From: Microvirga sp052115485
GTDB lineage: Bacteria > Pseudomonadota > Alphaproteobacteria > Rhizobiales > Beijerinckiaceae
DNA length: 64,000 nucleotides
Direction of reading: 5' to 3'
Assembly (NCBI RefSeq): GCF_052115485.1
Contig: NZ_JBFRGU010000001.1
Location: forward strand, 1 to 64,000
Every line of letters starts with the position of its first letter. Positions within the stretch are counted from its first letter, which is position 1. Position numbers and translations under genes: made by a program. The notes under the pieces were generated by a model that ran no database searches, was not told the DNA's origin, and saw only the letters and a program-made list of their open reading frames with translations. Below are positions 31,955-41,434 of this stretch, one piece after another.

Positions 31955-32778
31955 CAGGTCGAGACAGGCAGCAATTCCAGGCTTTTCAATTCGCCGGTCA
32001 GGACGAAATCGCCGTAATCGAGCTTCAACGCGCGGCTGACGCCGTTCTCGTACAGATCGAACGAGATGATGTAGGCGGGTGTGCGATCCCCCTCGCCTGC
32101 GGTGAAATAGCTGATCGTCACAGGCCAGCGGGGCTCCTTCACGATGCCATCCTGCCGGGCCGGCTCCTCAAGACTCCCGGCCGCGCCACCCTCGATCTTG
32201 CGGCCAATCAAAGCGAGAGTGTCGTAGATCTTCTTACCGTCGTCGGAGCCGTCATAGAGCCTGACGTTCAGGGTCGTCTTGCCTGCGCGTGCCGCCTCGA
32301 TCAGACGCTTCAGATGCTCGGTCGGGAAAACTAGGGTGCCTGGGGCGGCGAATGTGTCGCGCTTAGGCTGCTTCAAATTGACCGCGAGCGAACCGTCGTT
32401 TTTCAGGCTCGCATCGCCATCCACATTGTCCTTCACCATGCCTTCCAGGGTCGACTCGATTCGAAACCGCATTGAATTGCCATCACCGGCCTCGAACGTG
32501 GCGGTGCGCACATCGAGCGTCCGAGGACCGGTTTCCGCGCCGTTGAGCACGGTCACCTGACGGTATTTCATCGTGTAACCGTCACAGGCGTCACCGGCGA
32601 ATTCGAGTGCAATTCGCCCTCTGGCGCTGTCCATACCTCGCATTCCCGTCGATTTACCTAGCGAAATGTCGTAAACGGCCCTGTGGGGCACGAGATGGAC
32701 CCCTGTCTGTGGCGTCTGGGCCGAGACGGAAAATGCCGTCGCCAGAAAAGCACTCGACACCAGGATCAAACGACGCAT
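31945..32778 (-). CDS. eipB: Cell-envelope integrity protein EipB (DUF1849)
   Basis: A 277-residue periplasmic protein: signal peptide MRRLILVSSAFLATAFSVSA, then LVPHRAVYDISLGKSTGMRGMDSARGRIALEFAGDACDGYTM, PTEHLKRLIEAARAGKTTLNVRLYDGSDDGKKIYDTL and WPVTISYF ... ISFDLYENGVSRALKLDYGDF, all hallmarks of EipB. The two cysteines (GDACDGY and the C-terminal STCQR) match the disulfide known in Brucella EipB. EipB is a spiral-shaped beta protein that supports the cell envelope. It is convergent with dinB. Confidence 0.93.
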   Translation of the reverse strand: MRRLILVSSAFLATAFSVSAQTPQTGVHLVPHRAVYDISLGKSTGMRGMDSARGRIALEFAGDACDGYTMKYRQVTVLNGAETGPRTLDVRTATFEAGDGNSMRFRIESTLEGMVKDNVDGDASLKNDGSLAVNLKQPKRDTFAAPGTLVFPTEHLKRLIEAARAGKTTLNVRLYDGSDDGKKIYDTLALIGRKIEGGAAGSLEEPARQDGIVKEPRWPVTISYFTAGEGDRTPAYIISFDLYENGVSRALKLDYGDFVLTGELKSLELLPVSTCQR

Positions 32779-32937
32779 GACAACTCCTTTGGCAGACGCC
32801 CGATTTTGGGCTTCGCCTGAGTTGCTCAAGATAGGCCTGCGGTCGATCGTGGGCAACGTCCGGCTTGCTTCTCGATGGACGATCCGCCAAAGCTTGGCCG
32901 GTTTAAGGCCTGTCACAAGGCCGTCGAGGAGTCACTC

Positions 32938-33408
32938 ATGAGCAATATCGAGAAGAGATTGCAGGAACTGGGCATTGCCCTTCCGACACCAGCCGCACCG
33001 GTTGCGAATTATGTGCCGTTCGTCCGCACCGGAAACCTGGTGATTATTTCCGGCCAGCTTTGCCTCGGCATCGATGGCAAGCTGAACGATGCCCATAAGG
33101 GCAAACTCGGCGCGGAAGTCTCGCCCGAAGCCGGTCAAGCGGCTGCGCGTAACTGCGCCATCAATCTGATCGCACAACTACGCGCCGCTGTCGGCGATCT
33201 CGACAAGGTCGTGCGTGTCGTGCGCCTCGGCGGTTTCATCAACGCAGTGCCGACCTTCGCCGCACTGGCACCCGTCATGAACGGCGCGTCCGATGTCATG
33301 GTCGAGGTTTTCGGCGACAAGGGCCGCCACGCCCGCTCCACCGTCGGCGTCGCGGAACTGCCGCTCGACGTTGCTGTCGAAGTCGAAGGAATGTTTGAAG
33401 TCCTATGA
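32938..33408 (+). CDS. RidA/YjgF-family protein
   Basis: A 156-residue RidA-family protein of the longer subclass (LGIALPTPAAPVANYVPFVRTGNLVIISGQL, GKLGAEVSPEAGQAAARNCAINLIAQL, VFGDKGRHARSTVGVAELPLDVAVEVEGMFEV). The Arg in GRHARSTVGVA is the RidA active-site arginine that binds the imine carboxylate. RidA hydrolyses reactive enamines and imines from PLP enzymes. GAGGAG precedes the ATG at 32938; an in-frame start at 32875 would add a non-conserved extension. Its stop overlaps the next start (ATGA). Confidence 0.93.
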   Translation: MSNIEKRLQELGIALPTPAAPVANYVPFVRTGNLVIISGQLCLGIDGKLNDAHKGKLGAEVSPEAGQAAARNCAINLIAQLRAAVGDLDKVVRVVRLGGFINAVPTFAALAPVMNGASDVMVEVFGDKGRHARSTVGVAELPLDVAVEVEGMFEVL

Positions 33409-34157
33409 GCACACCCAGCTGGCTCGTCGCGAAGCCCATCGCCCATCGCGGCCTGCACAACAAAGCGGGCGGCATCATCGAGAACACGCTCTCGGCCGCG
33501 GAAGCCGCCATCGGCTACGGCTTCCCGATCGAATTGGACGTGCAGCTCACCGGCGATAACGAAGCAATCGTCTTCCATGACTTCGAGCTTGACCGGCTTA
33601 CGGGCAGCACGGGCCTTGTCGCGGAGCGCACGCTATCCGAATTGGCCGGCATTGATATCGCGGGCTCGACCGGTGGCGACAAGATTCCGTCGCTGAAAGG
33701 CTATCTCGACAAGATCGCCGGGCGCGTGCCGCTCGTCATCGAGATCAAGAGCAAGTTCAACGGCGACATGCGTCTGACGAAGCGCGTCTGCGAAATCCTA
33801 GCCGACTACAAAGGCCCGTTCGTGGTCAAGTCGTTCGATCCGGACATCGTCGAGACCGTGCGCAAGATTGCACCGCACATCACGCGCGGCATCATCGCAG
33901 AGCTGCACTATGCCTCGAAGACCGACGAGATCCTTTCGCCGGAGCTGAAGTATCGCCTCGCGAACCTTCTGCACTTTGCGGAATCGCAGCCGCAATTCAT
34001 TTCGTGGCACGTGAAGGACCTGCCGGCGGCGGGACCATATCTGGCGAAGCTTCTCGGCAACCTCCCGGTCATGACCTGGACCGTACGCAATCCGGAAGAT
34101 CGCGCCCGCGCGGAAAAGCATGCGGACCAGATGGTGTTCGAAGGCTTCCTGCCGTAA
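33405..34157 (+). CDS. Glycerophosphodiester phosphodiesterase
   Basis: A 250-residue GDPD-family TIM barrel: IAHRGLHNKAGGIIENTLSAAEAAIGYGFPIELDVQLTGDNEAIVFHDFELDRLTG, with the catalytic HR, E-x-D and H residues, and EIKSKF for the next metal ligand. There is no signal peptide, so it is probably cytosolic (UgpQ-like); it would cleave glycerophosphodiesters to glycerol-3-phosphate and alcohol. It is coupled by a four-base overlap to the RidA gene and followed by a terminator. Confidence 0.93.
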   Translation: MSTPSWLVAKPIAHRGLHNKAGGIIENTLSAAEAAIGYGFPIELDVQLTGDNEAIVFHDFELDRLTGSTGLVAERTLSELAGIDIAGSTGGDKIPSLKGYLDKIAGRVPLVIEIKSKFNGDMRLTKRVCEILADYKGPFVVKSFDPDIVETVRKIAPHITRGIIAELHYASKTDEILSPELKYRLANLLHFAESQPQFISWHVKDLPAAGPYLAKLLGNLPVMTWTVRNPEDRARAEKHADQMVFEGFLP

Positions 34158-34191
34158 CGCTTGTCAGGATCCCACAGCGGTCATACGCTAG

Positions 34192-34231
34192 AGCCCGGTC
34201 ATGTCTTCGAACCTGACCGGGCTTTATTTTT
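34192..34231 (+). terminator. Intrinsic terminator of the ridA-GDPD unit
   Basis: AGCCCGGTCA (34192-34201) pairs with TGACCGGGCT (34214-34223), followed by TTATTTTTGT. Confidence 0.88.
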
Positions 34232-34237
34232 GTTTCG

Positions 34238-34277
34238 GCATGATCGTTTTGGAGAGCCGGATTTCTCCGGATCATGC
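34238..34277. repeat. GCATGATC...GATCATGC palindromic repeat
   Basis: A 40-bp copy with GCATGATC and GGATCATGC ends around a GAGAGCCGGATTTCTC centre. Related to the two copies at 42250-42350 and to part of the element at 23382-23487. Confidence 0.75.
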
Positions 34278-34310
34278 GCCAGGTGTCAGCGGCGAGATCC
34301 TTTCGATCCA

Positions 34311-35483
<1,173 letters not shown>

Positions 35484-35517
35484 AGCCGGTCGGTCTTTGG
35501 GGAGAACCAACCCACAG

Positions 35518-35623
35518 CCTCACCCTGAGGGATGCGAAGCATCGTCTCGAAGGGCGAGGCGTCTCCGGAGTACACTGGAACCTCCTTCGAGACGCAGCCT
35601 TAAGGCTGCTCCTCAGGATGAGG
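35518..35623. repeat. Intergenic palindromic element (CCTCACCCTGAGG ... CCTCAGGATGAGG)
   Basis: The 106-bp element starts CCTCACCCTGAGG and ends CCTCAGGATGAGG, and the inner arms TCTCGAAGG and CCTTCGAGA are also inverted, so it can form a long cruciform. This element type (CCTCATCCTGAGGA with TCTCGAAGGATG) is abundant in Hyphomicrobiales genomes. Confidence 0.8.
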
Positions 35624-35691
35624 TCTCGATCTGCATCGCCATTAGTGGCTGCGAACCGAAATCCGCAATGTCAAAAAAACCTGCCCCGAAA

Positions 35692-35723
35692 CGACAATGC
35701 CCGGACGAGGTCCGAGCATGTCG
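35692..35723 (-). terminator. Hairpin after the clpS-clpA unit
   Basis: An imperfect 15-bp stem (CGACAATGCCCGGAC and GTCCGAGCATGTCG). On the minus strand it is followed by GTTTCGGGGCAGG and then seven T, which fits a terminator for the genes transcribed from the right. Confidence 0.5.
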
Positions 35724-35756
35724 CTAGTGGTACAATTTTTTGCAAAATGTCTCGGG

Positions 35757-36008
35757 TCAGAACCCGGACGTCACCTGATTCAGCCCATTGAGGATCGCCG
35801 TCGGTGAGGTGCCGAGTGCGATCATCACGCCTTCCACGGCCCAATAGCAGCCGACAACGATCACCGGCACGAGGATCCAACCCAAAAGCTCTTCCATCCA
35901 GATGCGCCGACGACGGCGGCGTTCCCGCTGCTCGCGCCAGGTGCGTCTGACGGGAGCCGCGATTTCCGTCGCGACTTCCAGAGGGCCCTCGTGTAGATCG
36001 GTCGTCAT
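35757..36008 (-). CDS. Small membrane protein translationally coupled to clpA
   Basis: An 83-residue protein. A basic stretch (RRTWREQRERRRRRRIW) is followed by one or two helices (LLGWILVPVIVVGCYWAVEGVMIAL), which implies an inner-membrane protein with a cytosolic N-terminus. Its ATG overlaps the clpA stop by four bases. No family recognised; small open frames in this position occur next to clpA in related genomes. A link to ClpAP is suggested only by position. Confidence 0.75.
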   Translation of the reverse strand: MTTDLHEGPLEVATEIAAPVRRTWREQRERRRRRRIWMEELLGWILVPVIVVGCYWAVEGVMIALGTSPTAILNGLNQVTSGF

Positions 36009-38470
36009 GCCTTAACCAGTGGAACCTTGGGTACTGTGCGGATCGCGCCACCGCTTCCGCCTGAGCCTTTCGGCTTGGGTGTTTTTTTGGCCTTAGCACT
36101 TCCAGTTGTCCGAGTCTTGCTCTTCTTCTTGGCAGTGTTGGCCACAGCCTTTTCAGGTTTCGGCTTGGGCATCCCCTCAAGATACTCGAAGCCGAGTGTC
36201 TTCAGGCCGATCTCATCGGTCTTGACGATGACCCTTACCGCACCGCCATCCTTCAGACGGCCGAACAGCACATCGTCGGCAAGCGGCGTCTTGATCGTCA
36301 TCTGGATCAGGCGCGCCATGGGCCGAGCGCCCATCGCTTCGTCATAGCCATGCTCGACAAGCCATTCGCGAGCCTCGTCGGTGAGTTCGATGGTCACGTT
36401 GCGGTCGGCGAGTTGAACTTCCAGTTGCAGGACGAACTTATCGACCACCTTCTCCACCACTTCCTTGGGCAGATGGCCGAAGGAGATGATGGCGTCGAGA
36501 CGGTTGCGGAATTCCGGCGCGAACAGCTTGTTCACCGCCTCCGTATCGTCCCCTTCCCGCTTGGTGCGGGTGAAACCATAGGCTGGGCGGGCGAGATCGG
36601 CGGCACCGGCATTCGTGGTCATGATGATGATCACGTTCCGGAAATCGACCTGCTTGCCGTTGTGGTCCGTTAGCTTCCCGTGGTCCATGACCTGGAGCAG
36701 GATGTTGAACAGATCCGGATGAGCCTTCTCGATTTCGTCGAGAAGCAGAACGCAATGCGGATGCTGATCGATCCCATCGGTCAGAAGACCGCCCTGATCG
36801 AAGCCCACATAGCCGGGAGGGGCGCCGATCAGACGGCTGACCGTGTGGCGTTCCATATACTCCGACATGTCGAAGCGGATCAGCTCCACGCCGAGGCTCA
36901 CGGCCAATTGCTTCGCCACCTCCGTCTTGCCGACGCCGGTCGGGCCGGCGAAGAGGTAGGCACCGATGGGCTTCTCGGGATCGCGCAGACCCGCGCGAGC
37001 GAGCTTGATCGCCGAGGTCAACGCCTCGATGGGCTTGTCCTGGCCATAGACGACACGCTTCAGGGTGTCCTTGAGGTTCGCGAGAACGGTCGCATCGTCC
37101 TTCGATACAGTTTTCGGCGGAATACGCGCCATCGTGGCGATGGTGACTTCGATTTCCTTCACGCCGATGGTCTTCTTGCGCTTGTTCTCAGGCAGAAGCA
37201 TCTGCGACGCGCCGGTCTCGTCGATCACGTCGATCGCCTTATCCGGCAACTTGCGGTCATTAATGTAGCGTGCGGACAATTCCACCGCCGCCTTGATGGC
37301 GTCGTTGGTGTAACGGAGTTTGTGGAACTCTTCGAAGTAAGGCTTCAGGCCCTTCACAATCTCGATGGTATCCGGGATCGTCGGCTCGTTCACGTCGATC
37401 TTCTGGAAACGGCGGACGAGTGCCCGGTCCTTCTCGAAATATTGCCGGTATTCCTTGTAGGTGGTCGAGCCGATGCACCGCAGCGAGCCTTGCGCCAGAG
37501 CCGGCTTGAGAAGGTTGGAAGCGTCCATCGCCCCGCCCGAAGTCGCACCCGCGCCGATCACCGTGTGGATCTCGTCGATGAACATGATGGCGTTCGGATG
37601 CGCCTCGATTTCCTTGACGACCTGCTTCAGGCGTTCCTCGAAATCGCCGCGATAGCGAGTGCCGGCAAGCAGCGTGCCCATGTCGAGAGCGAACACGGTC
37701 GCATCCCGCAGCACTTCCGGCACCTCGCCCTGCACAATCTTGCGGGCGAGACCTTCTGCGATGGCGGTCTTGCCGACGCCGGGATCGCCGACGAGGAGCG
37801 GGTTGTTCTTCTGGCGACGGCAGAGGACCTGAATCGTGCGCTGCACCTCGGCCTCGCGGCCGATCAGCGGATCGATCTTTCCGTCTTTCGCTTTCTTGTT
37901 GAGATTGACGCAATAAGCCTCCAGGGCGTCGCCCTTTTTCTTCGGGCGCCCTTCCTGTTCCTCGGAGGCTGGGCGCTCGTTGGAGGGCTCTTCCTCGGCC
38001 CCCCGCGGTGCGCGGGGCTCCGCCGCGCCGGGGCGCTTGGCGATGCCGTGGCTGATGTAGTTGACCGCGTCGTAACGGGTCATGTCCTGCTCTTGCAGGA
38101 AATAGGCGGCATGGCTCTCGCGCTCGGCGAAGATCGCCACGAGCACGTTCGCCCCGGTCACCTCATCGCGGCCAGAGGACTGCACATGGATCACCGCGCG
38201 CTGAATGACACGCTGGAACCCGGCTGTCGGCTTAGAATCCTGCCGTCCGTCCGCCACGAGATTGGCGAGCTCGGTATCGACATATTCCACCAGATTGCGT
38301 CGTAGGAGATCGAGATCGACATTGCAGGCGCGCATGACGGCTGCCGCGTCCTGGTCGTCGACCAGGGCGAGGAGAAGATGTTCGAGCGTCGCATATTCAT
38401 GACGGCGCTCACCTGCGAGAGCGAGAGCTCGGTGGAGGGCTTGTTCAAGACTGCGAGAGAAGCTCGGCAA
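36005..38470 (-). CDS. clpA: ATP-dependent Clp protease ATP-binding subunit ClpA
   Basis: An 821-residue class-I Clp ATPase: N-domain repeats (residues 1-140, RRHEYATLEHLLLALVDDQDA), first AAA+ with GDPGVGKTAIAEGLA, middle region short as in ClpA (not ClpB), second AAA+ with GPTGVGKTEVAKQLA, the sensor and D2-small domain. The C-terminus is extended by a Lys/Pro/Gly-rich tail (KKSKTRTTGSAKAKKTPKPKG) beyond the ClpP-docking region. It unfolds substrates for ClpP. Located 37 bases after clpS. Confidence 0.96.
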   Translation of the reverse strand: MPSFSRSLEQALHRALALAGERRHEYATLEHLLLALVDDQDAAAVMRACNVDLDLLRRNLVEYVDTELANLVADGRQDSKPTAGFQRVIQRAVIHVQSSGRDEVTGANVLVAIFAERESHAAYFLQEQDMTRYDAVNYISHGIAKRPGAAEPRAPRGAEEEPSNERPASEEQEGRPKKKGDALEAYCVNLNKKAKDGKIDPLIGREAEVQRTIQVLCRRQKNNPLLVGDPGVGKTAIAEGLARKIVQGEVPEVLRDATVFALDMGTLLAGTRYRGDFEERLKQVVKEIEAHPNAIMFIDEIHTVIGAGATSGGAMDASNLLKPALAQGSLRCIGSTTYKEYRQYFEKDRALVRRFQKIDVNEPTIPDTIEIVKGLKPYFEEFHKLRYTNDAIKAAVELSARYINDRKLPDKAIDVIDETGASQMLLPENKRKKTIGVKEIEVTIATMARIPPKTVSKDDATVLANLKDTLKRVVYGQDKPIEALTSAIKLARAGLRDPEKPIGAYLFAGPTGVGKTEVAKQLAVSLGVELIRFDMSEYMERHTVSRLIGAPPGYVGFDQGGLLTDGIDQHPHCVLLLDEIEKAHPDLFNILLQVMDHGKLTDHNGKQVDFRNVIIIMTTNAGAADLARPAYGFTRTKREGDDTEAVNKLFAPEFRNRLDAIISFGHLPKEVVEKVVDKFVLQLEVQLADRNVTIELTDEAREWLVEHGYDEAMGARPMARLIQMTIKTPLADDVLFGRLKDGGAVRVIVKTDEIGLKTLGFEYLEGMPKPKPEKAVANTAKKKSKTRTTGSAKAKKTPKPKGSGGSGGAIRTVPKVPLVKA

Positions 38471-38507
38471 TGGCTTGTCCTTTGAGACCCAATGTCCCGG
38501 TAATTCG

Positions 38508-38858
38508 CTAGTTCTTTTCCATGACGCATTGGAGGGGATGCTGGTGCTTGCGGGCGAAATCCATGACCTGCGTCACTTTAGTCTCCGCCACTTCGTAGGT
38601 AAAAACACCACATTCCCCAACGCCGTTCTGATGCACGTGCAACATGATGCGGGTCGCGTCTTCGCGGTTTTTGTTGAAGAAGCGTTCGAGCACATGCACC
38701 ACGAATTCCATCGGAGTGTAATCGTCATTCAACAAGAGAACACGGTACAAATTGGGCCGTTTGGTACGCGTCTTGGTCTTGCTGATGATTGCGGTGCCGG
38801 TGCGCCCGTCCTCATCATCCCCGCCCGGGTTCTTCGACCCAGCCGCGAAGAGGGGCAT
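38508..38858 (-). CDS. clpS: ATP-dependent Clp protease adaptor ClpS
   Basis: A 116-residue adaptor: PNLYRVLLLNDDYTPMEFVVHVLERFF, RIMLHVHQNGVGECGVFTYEVAETKVTQVMDFARKHQHPLQC. The NDDYTPMEFV and HVHQNG segments form the N-degron pocket. ClpS hands N-end-rule substrates to ClpA. The ATG at 38858 follows AAGGGA; the upstream in-frame codon at 38897 lacks a ribosome site. This is the canonical clpS copy preceding clpA. Confidence 0.95.
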   Translation of the reverse strand: MPLFAAGSKNPGGDDEDGRTGTAIISKTKTRTKRPNLYRVLLLNDDYTPMEFVVHVLERFFNKNREDATRIMLHVHQNGVGECGVFTYEVAETKVTQVMDFARKHQHPLQCVMEKN

Positions 38859-39161
38859 CCAATCCCTTAAGATCAAGGTGCTCCGCGTCGTCAGCATGAT
38901 AATTCGACCGCCCCTTCGTTGCCGATATCCGGCGACTTAAAAATCGCACGGCTCGTTTGCCGCCTCAACCGTCAAAACAGAACCTAGTGTCGCCCGTTCC
39001 GGCTCTCCAGATCAACAAGATGGGAGGTCGCAGGCAAAAGCGGAAGACTCGATCTCTAACAAAGCCCGCGCCAAAGGTCGCGCCTCAATCGAGAATGTGC
39101 CAAAAAGCAAGAAAGCCCGGCGCAAGGCCGGGCTTTCGAAAAGCGTCGGTTCAGTGCGCTC
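38859..39161. other. Intergenic region between clpS and the phasin gene
   Basis: Three hundred bases without a credible gene. It holds the clpS leader and promoter (not pinpointed; no clear heat-shock sigma site) and the phasin terminator. Both flanking genes are on the minus strand. Confidence 0.5.
39112..39136 (-). terminator. Intrinsic terminator of the phasin gene
   Basis: AAAGCCCGGC and GCCGGGCTTT form a 10-bp stem with a five-base loop; on the minus strand it is followed by CTTGCTTTTTGG. It lies 26 bases after the phasin stop. Confidence 0.88.
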
Positions 39162-39503
39162 TTAGGCGGCGAAAGGCTTGGCCATGAAGCCTTCGTAGGG
39201 CTTCAGAGCCTCGCGGGCGAGCGAGGAGTAGAGCTCGCCGAGCTTCGTCGACTGGGAGACGAAATCCTCATAAGCGCCGCGCAGATACGCGTTCTGGATT
39301 TCAACAGCCTTTTCCACGGACGAAGCGCCGGTGAGCTTCTGGAGCGTAGAGGAGCCGTTTTCGAAGCTCTTCTTGGCGTAATCGGCAGTTTCAGCGGCAA
39401 TCTTCTGCGCGCTCTTCGAAAATGCGCCGAGCGCATTCACGGTTGCGTCCAGATTGTCCTGGCCGAGTTTCTGGGCTTGTTCGATACCTGGGAACATTTT
39501 CAT
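39162..39503 (-). CDS. Phasin (polyhydroxyalkanoate granule protein)
   Basis: A 113-residue phasin: MFPGIEQAQKLGQDNLDATVNALGAFSKSAQKIAAETADYAKKSFENGSSTLQKLTGASSVEKAVEIQNAYLRGAYEDFVSQSTKLGELYSSL, an amphipathic helical protein of the phasin_2 family. Phasins coat PHA granules and control their number and size, so the host probably stores polyhydroxyalkanoate. It has its own promoter with two identical operators and its own terminator. Confidence 0.94.
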   Translation of the reverse strand: MKMFPGIEQAQKLGQDNLDATVNALGAFSKSAQKIAAETADYAKKSFENGSSTLQKLTGASSVEKAVEIQNAYLRGAYEDFVSQSTKLGELYSSLAREALKPYEGFMAKPFAA

Positions 39504-39556
39504 TTTCAGCGCTGACGCTGTCCTCTTGCGAATGCTGTAGCTTACACGGTACAGTC

Positions 39557-39607
39557 ATTATGTGTGCAGCGCACAATAAATGTCAAGGATCATTGTGCAG
39601 CGCACAA
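39557..39607 (-). promoter_or_regulatory. Phasin promoter with twin palindromic operators (PhaR-like)
   Basis: On the minus strand TTGACA (39586-39581) and CATAAT (39562-39557) are spaced by 18 bases. The palindrome TGTGCAGCGCACA fills the spacer (39563-39575) and a second identical copy lies just upstream of the -35 (39594-39606). Their centres are 31 bp apart, about three helical turns. PhaR, the PHA-sensing repressor, is known to bind TGC-rich palindromes on phasin promoters, so PhaR is the likely ligand. Confidence 0.75.
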
Positions 39608-39746
39608 AATGTCGTTTCGTCACTCATGTTAACCCACCCGTAACCGCAAACTCCTACCGTCGAAGACTGTGTTGTGTCGGCAACGATCCCAATCAATGGG
39701 ACGGCCGGCCAGGGCCTGAGACCTACGAGACAGGGACGGTAACAGG

Positions 39747-41366
39747 ATGAATTTGGTTCGCGTTTGGGCAGGATCCAGGAAGATCGCAGTCGCCGTAGGC
39801 CTCACGGCCGCGGTCGCCGTTGCGCTTTCCTCGCCCGCTGAAGCCGCGCGCAAGAAGCGCTCAGCCGGTGGGGGCTACAATCCCCCCTATGCCACCATGG
39901 TCGTCGACGTGAAGACGGGGCGCACCCTTCAGGCGCTGAACGAAGACGAGTTGCGCCACCCGGCCTCCATCACGAAGGTGATGACGCTCTATCTGCTGTT
40001 CGAGCAACTCGAACAGGGCAAGCTGACGCTCAATACGCCCCTGCGCATTTCCGCCAACGCGGCCCGCCAGGCTCCGTCGAAGCTCAACCTGCCCGCAGGC
40101 AGCACGATCGAAGTCGAAGACGCGATTCTGGCTCTCGTCACGAAATCCGCCAACGACATCGCCGTGACCGTCGCGGAAAATCTCGGCGGCAGCGAGCAGG
40201 CTTTCGCCGAGCAGATGACGCGCAAGGCGCGGGCGCTCGGCATGAACCGCACGGTTTATCGCAACGCCTCCGGCCTTCCGAACCCCGGACAAGTCACGAC
40301 GGCACGGGACCTCACTATTCTCGCCCGCGCGATCCAGGACCGGTTCCCGAAATATTATCCGTATTTCGGCACCCATGTGTTCCGCTATGCCGGCGCGAGC
40401 CACAAGAACCACAACAACCTGCTCGGTCGGGTTGAAGGCGTAGACGGCATCAAGACCGGCTTCACGAGCGCGTCGGGCTTCAATCTGATGACCAACGTGA
40501 AGACGGATGACCGTCACGTTGTCGCAATCGTCCTCGGCGGCCGCTCCGCCGGTAGTCGCGACAATGCCATGGCGTCGCTCATCGATGCCAACCTGGGGCG
40601 CGCCTATGCGGGCGCTCGCACCGCGCCTTCCATCGGGGACGGCGGTGGCCGCGTGATGGTGGCCGACGCCTCGCCGCTGCAACGCCCGGCGGTCATGCCG
40701 ATGAATATCGAGACGATCGCAGCCACCCCCGCGCCGGTTGCGGTTCCCGTGCCTCCTCCGGCTCCTCAGCCGGTCGCGGAAGCCCCGGCACGCAAGCCGC
40801 TCGATCTGAATTCGCTCCGCCCTGTCGTTGCATCGGCGGCGGGCGCTTCGTCCACCACCACCCCTTCCTCTCCGGTGCGCTGGCAGAAGGGTCCCGATGC
40901 CCTACCGAAGGACACGCAGGCCTATGCCGCCCTGCACGCCGAAGCAGCCGCTCTGCCGCCTCAAGCCGTGATCGAGGCAAAGTCTCAGGAGAGCGTCCAG
41001 GCGGCTCTTGTACCTGCTCCTGCGCCCGTAAAGGTTGCCTCGCTCGAAACCAAAATGGAGCTGAAGGCTATCGAGCCCAAAGTTGAGCCCAAGGCAGTGG
41101 AAGCAAAGAAGCCCGCTCTCACCGCCTGGATCATCCAGCTCGGCGCGACGGATGACGAGGACAAAGCGAAGGACATTCTGGACTCCGCCAAGTCAAAGGC
41201 CGGCAAGATCCTTTTGAAGGCCTCGGCCTTCACCGAGAAGGTTTCCCGCGACGGTTCGACCCTCTACCGCGCGCGTTTCTCCGGGTTCAGTGAATCCGGT
41301 GAAGCCGAGAGCGCCTGTAAGGCCCTTAAGCGCAGCGGCTTCTCCTGCTTCGCCTCGCGGAGCTGA
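39747..41366 (+). CDS. D-alanyl-D-alanine carboxypeptidase with C-terminal SPOR domain
   Basis: A 539-residue penicillin-binding protein of the DacA/DacC type. Signal peptide to SSPAEA (about residue 32). The three active-site boxes are SITK in HPASITKVMTLY, SAN in KSANDIAV and KTG in GIKTGFTS. A long Pro/Ala linker (about residues 310-455) leads to a SPOR domain (AWIIQLGATDDEDKAKDILDSA ... FSCFASRS), which binds denuded peptidoglycan at the septum. It trims the terminal D-Ala of stem peptides in the periplasm, probably at the division site. Confidence 0.94.
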   Translation: MNLVRVWAGSRKIAVAVGLTAAVAVALSSPAEAARKKRSAGGGYNPPYATMVVDVKTGRTLQALNEDELRHPASITKVMTLYLLFEQLEQGKLTLNTPLRISANAARQAPSKLNLPAGSTIEVEDAILALVTKSANDIAVTVAENLGGSEQAFAEQMTRKARALGMNRTVYRNASGLPNPGQVTTARDLTILARAIQDRFPKYYPYFGTHVFRYAGASHKNHNNLLGRVEGVDGIKTGFTSASGFNLMTNVKTDDRHVVAIVLGGRSAGSRDNAMASLIDANLGRAYAGARTAPSIGDGGGRVMVADASPLQRPAVMPMNIETIAATPAPVAVPVPPPAPQPVAEAPARKPLDLNSLRPVVASAAGASSTTTPSSPVRWQKGPDALPKDTQAYAALHAEAAALPPQAVIEAKSQESVQAALVPAPAPVKVASLETKMELKAIEPKVEPKAVEAKKPALTAWIIQLGATDDEDKAKDILDSAKSKAGKILLKASAFTEKVSRDGSTLYRARFSGFSESGEAESACKALKRSGFSCFASRS

Positions 41367-41376
41367 TAAGACCCTA

Positions 41377-41405
41377 GACGACGGCATGTGTTTGATGCCG
41401 CCGTC
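41377..41405. terminator. Shared hairpin between converging genes
   Basis: GACGACGGCAT (41377-41387) and ATGCCGCCGTC (41395-41405) form an 11-bp stem with one mismatch and a seven-base loop, between the carboxypeptidase and the J-domain gene. There is no long T-run on either side. Confidence 0.5.
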
Positions 41406-41434
41406 TGCCCCATAACCGGATCGCGCGTGGAGTA

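Noticed and set aside
36680..38305. 541-codon frame antisense to clpA
   Set aside because: Shadow frame; clpA motifs on the other strand are complete.
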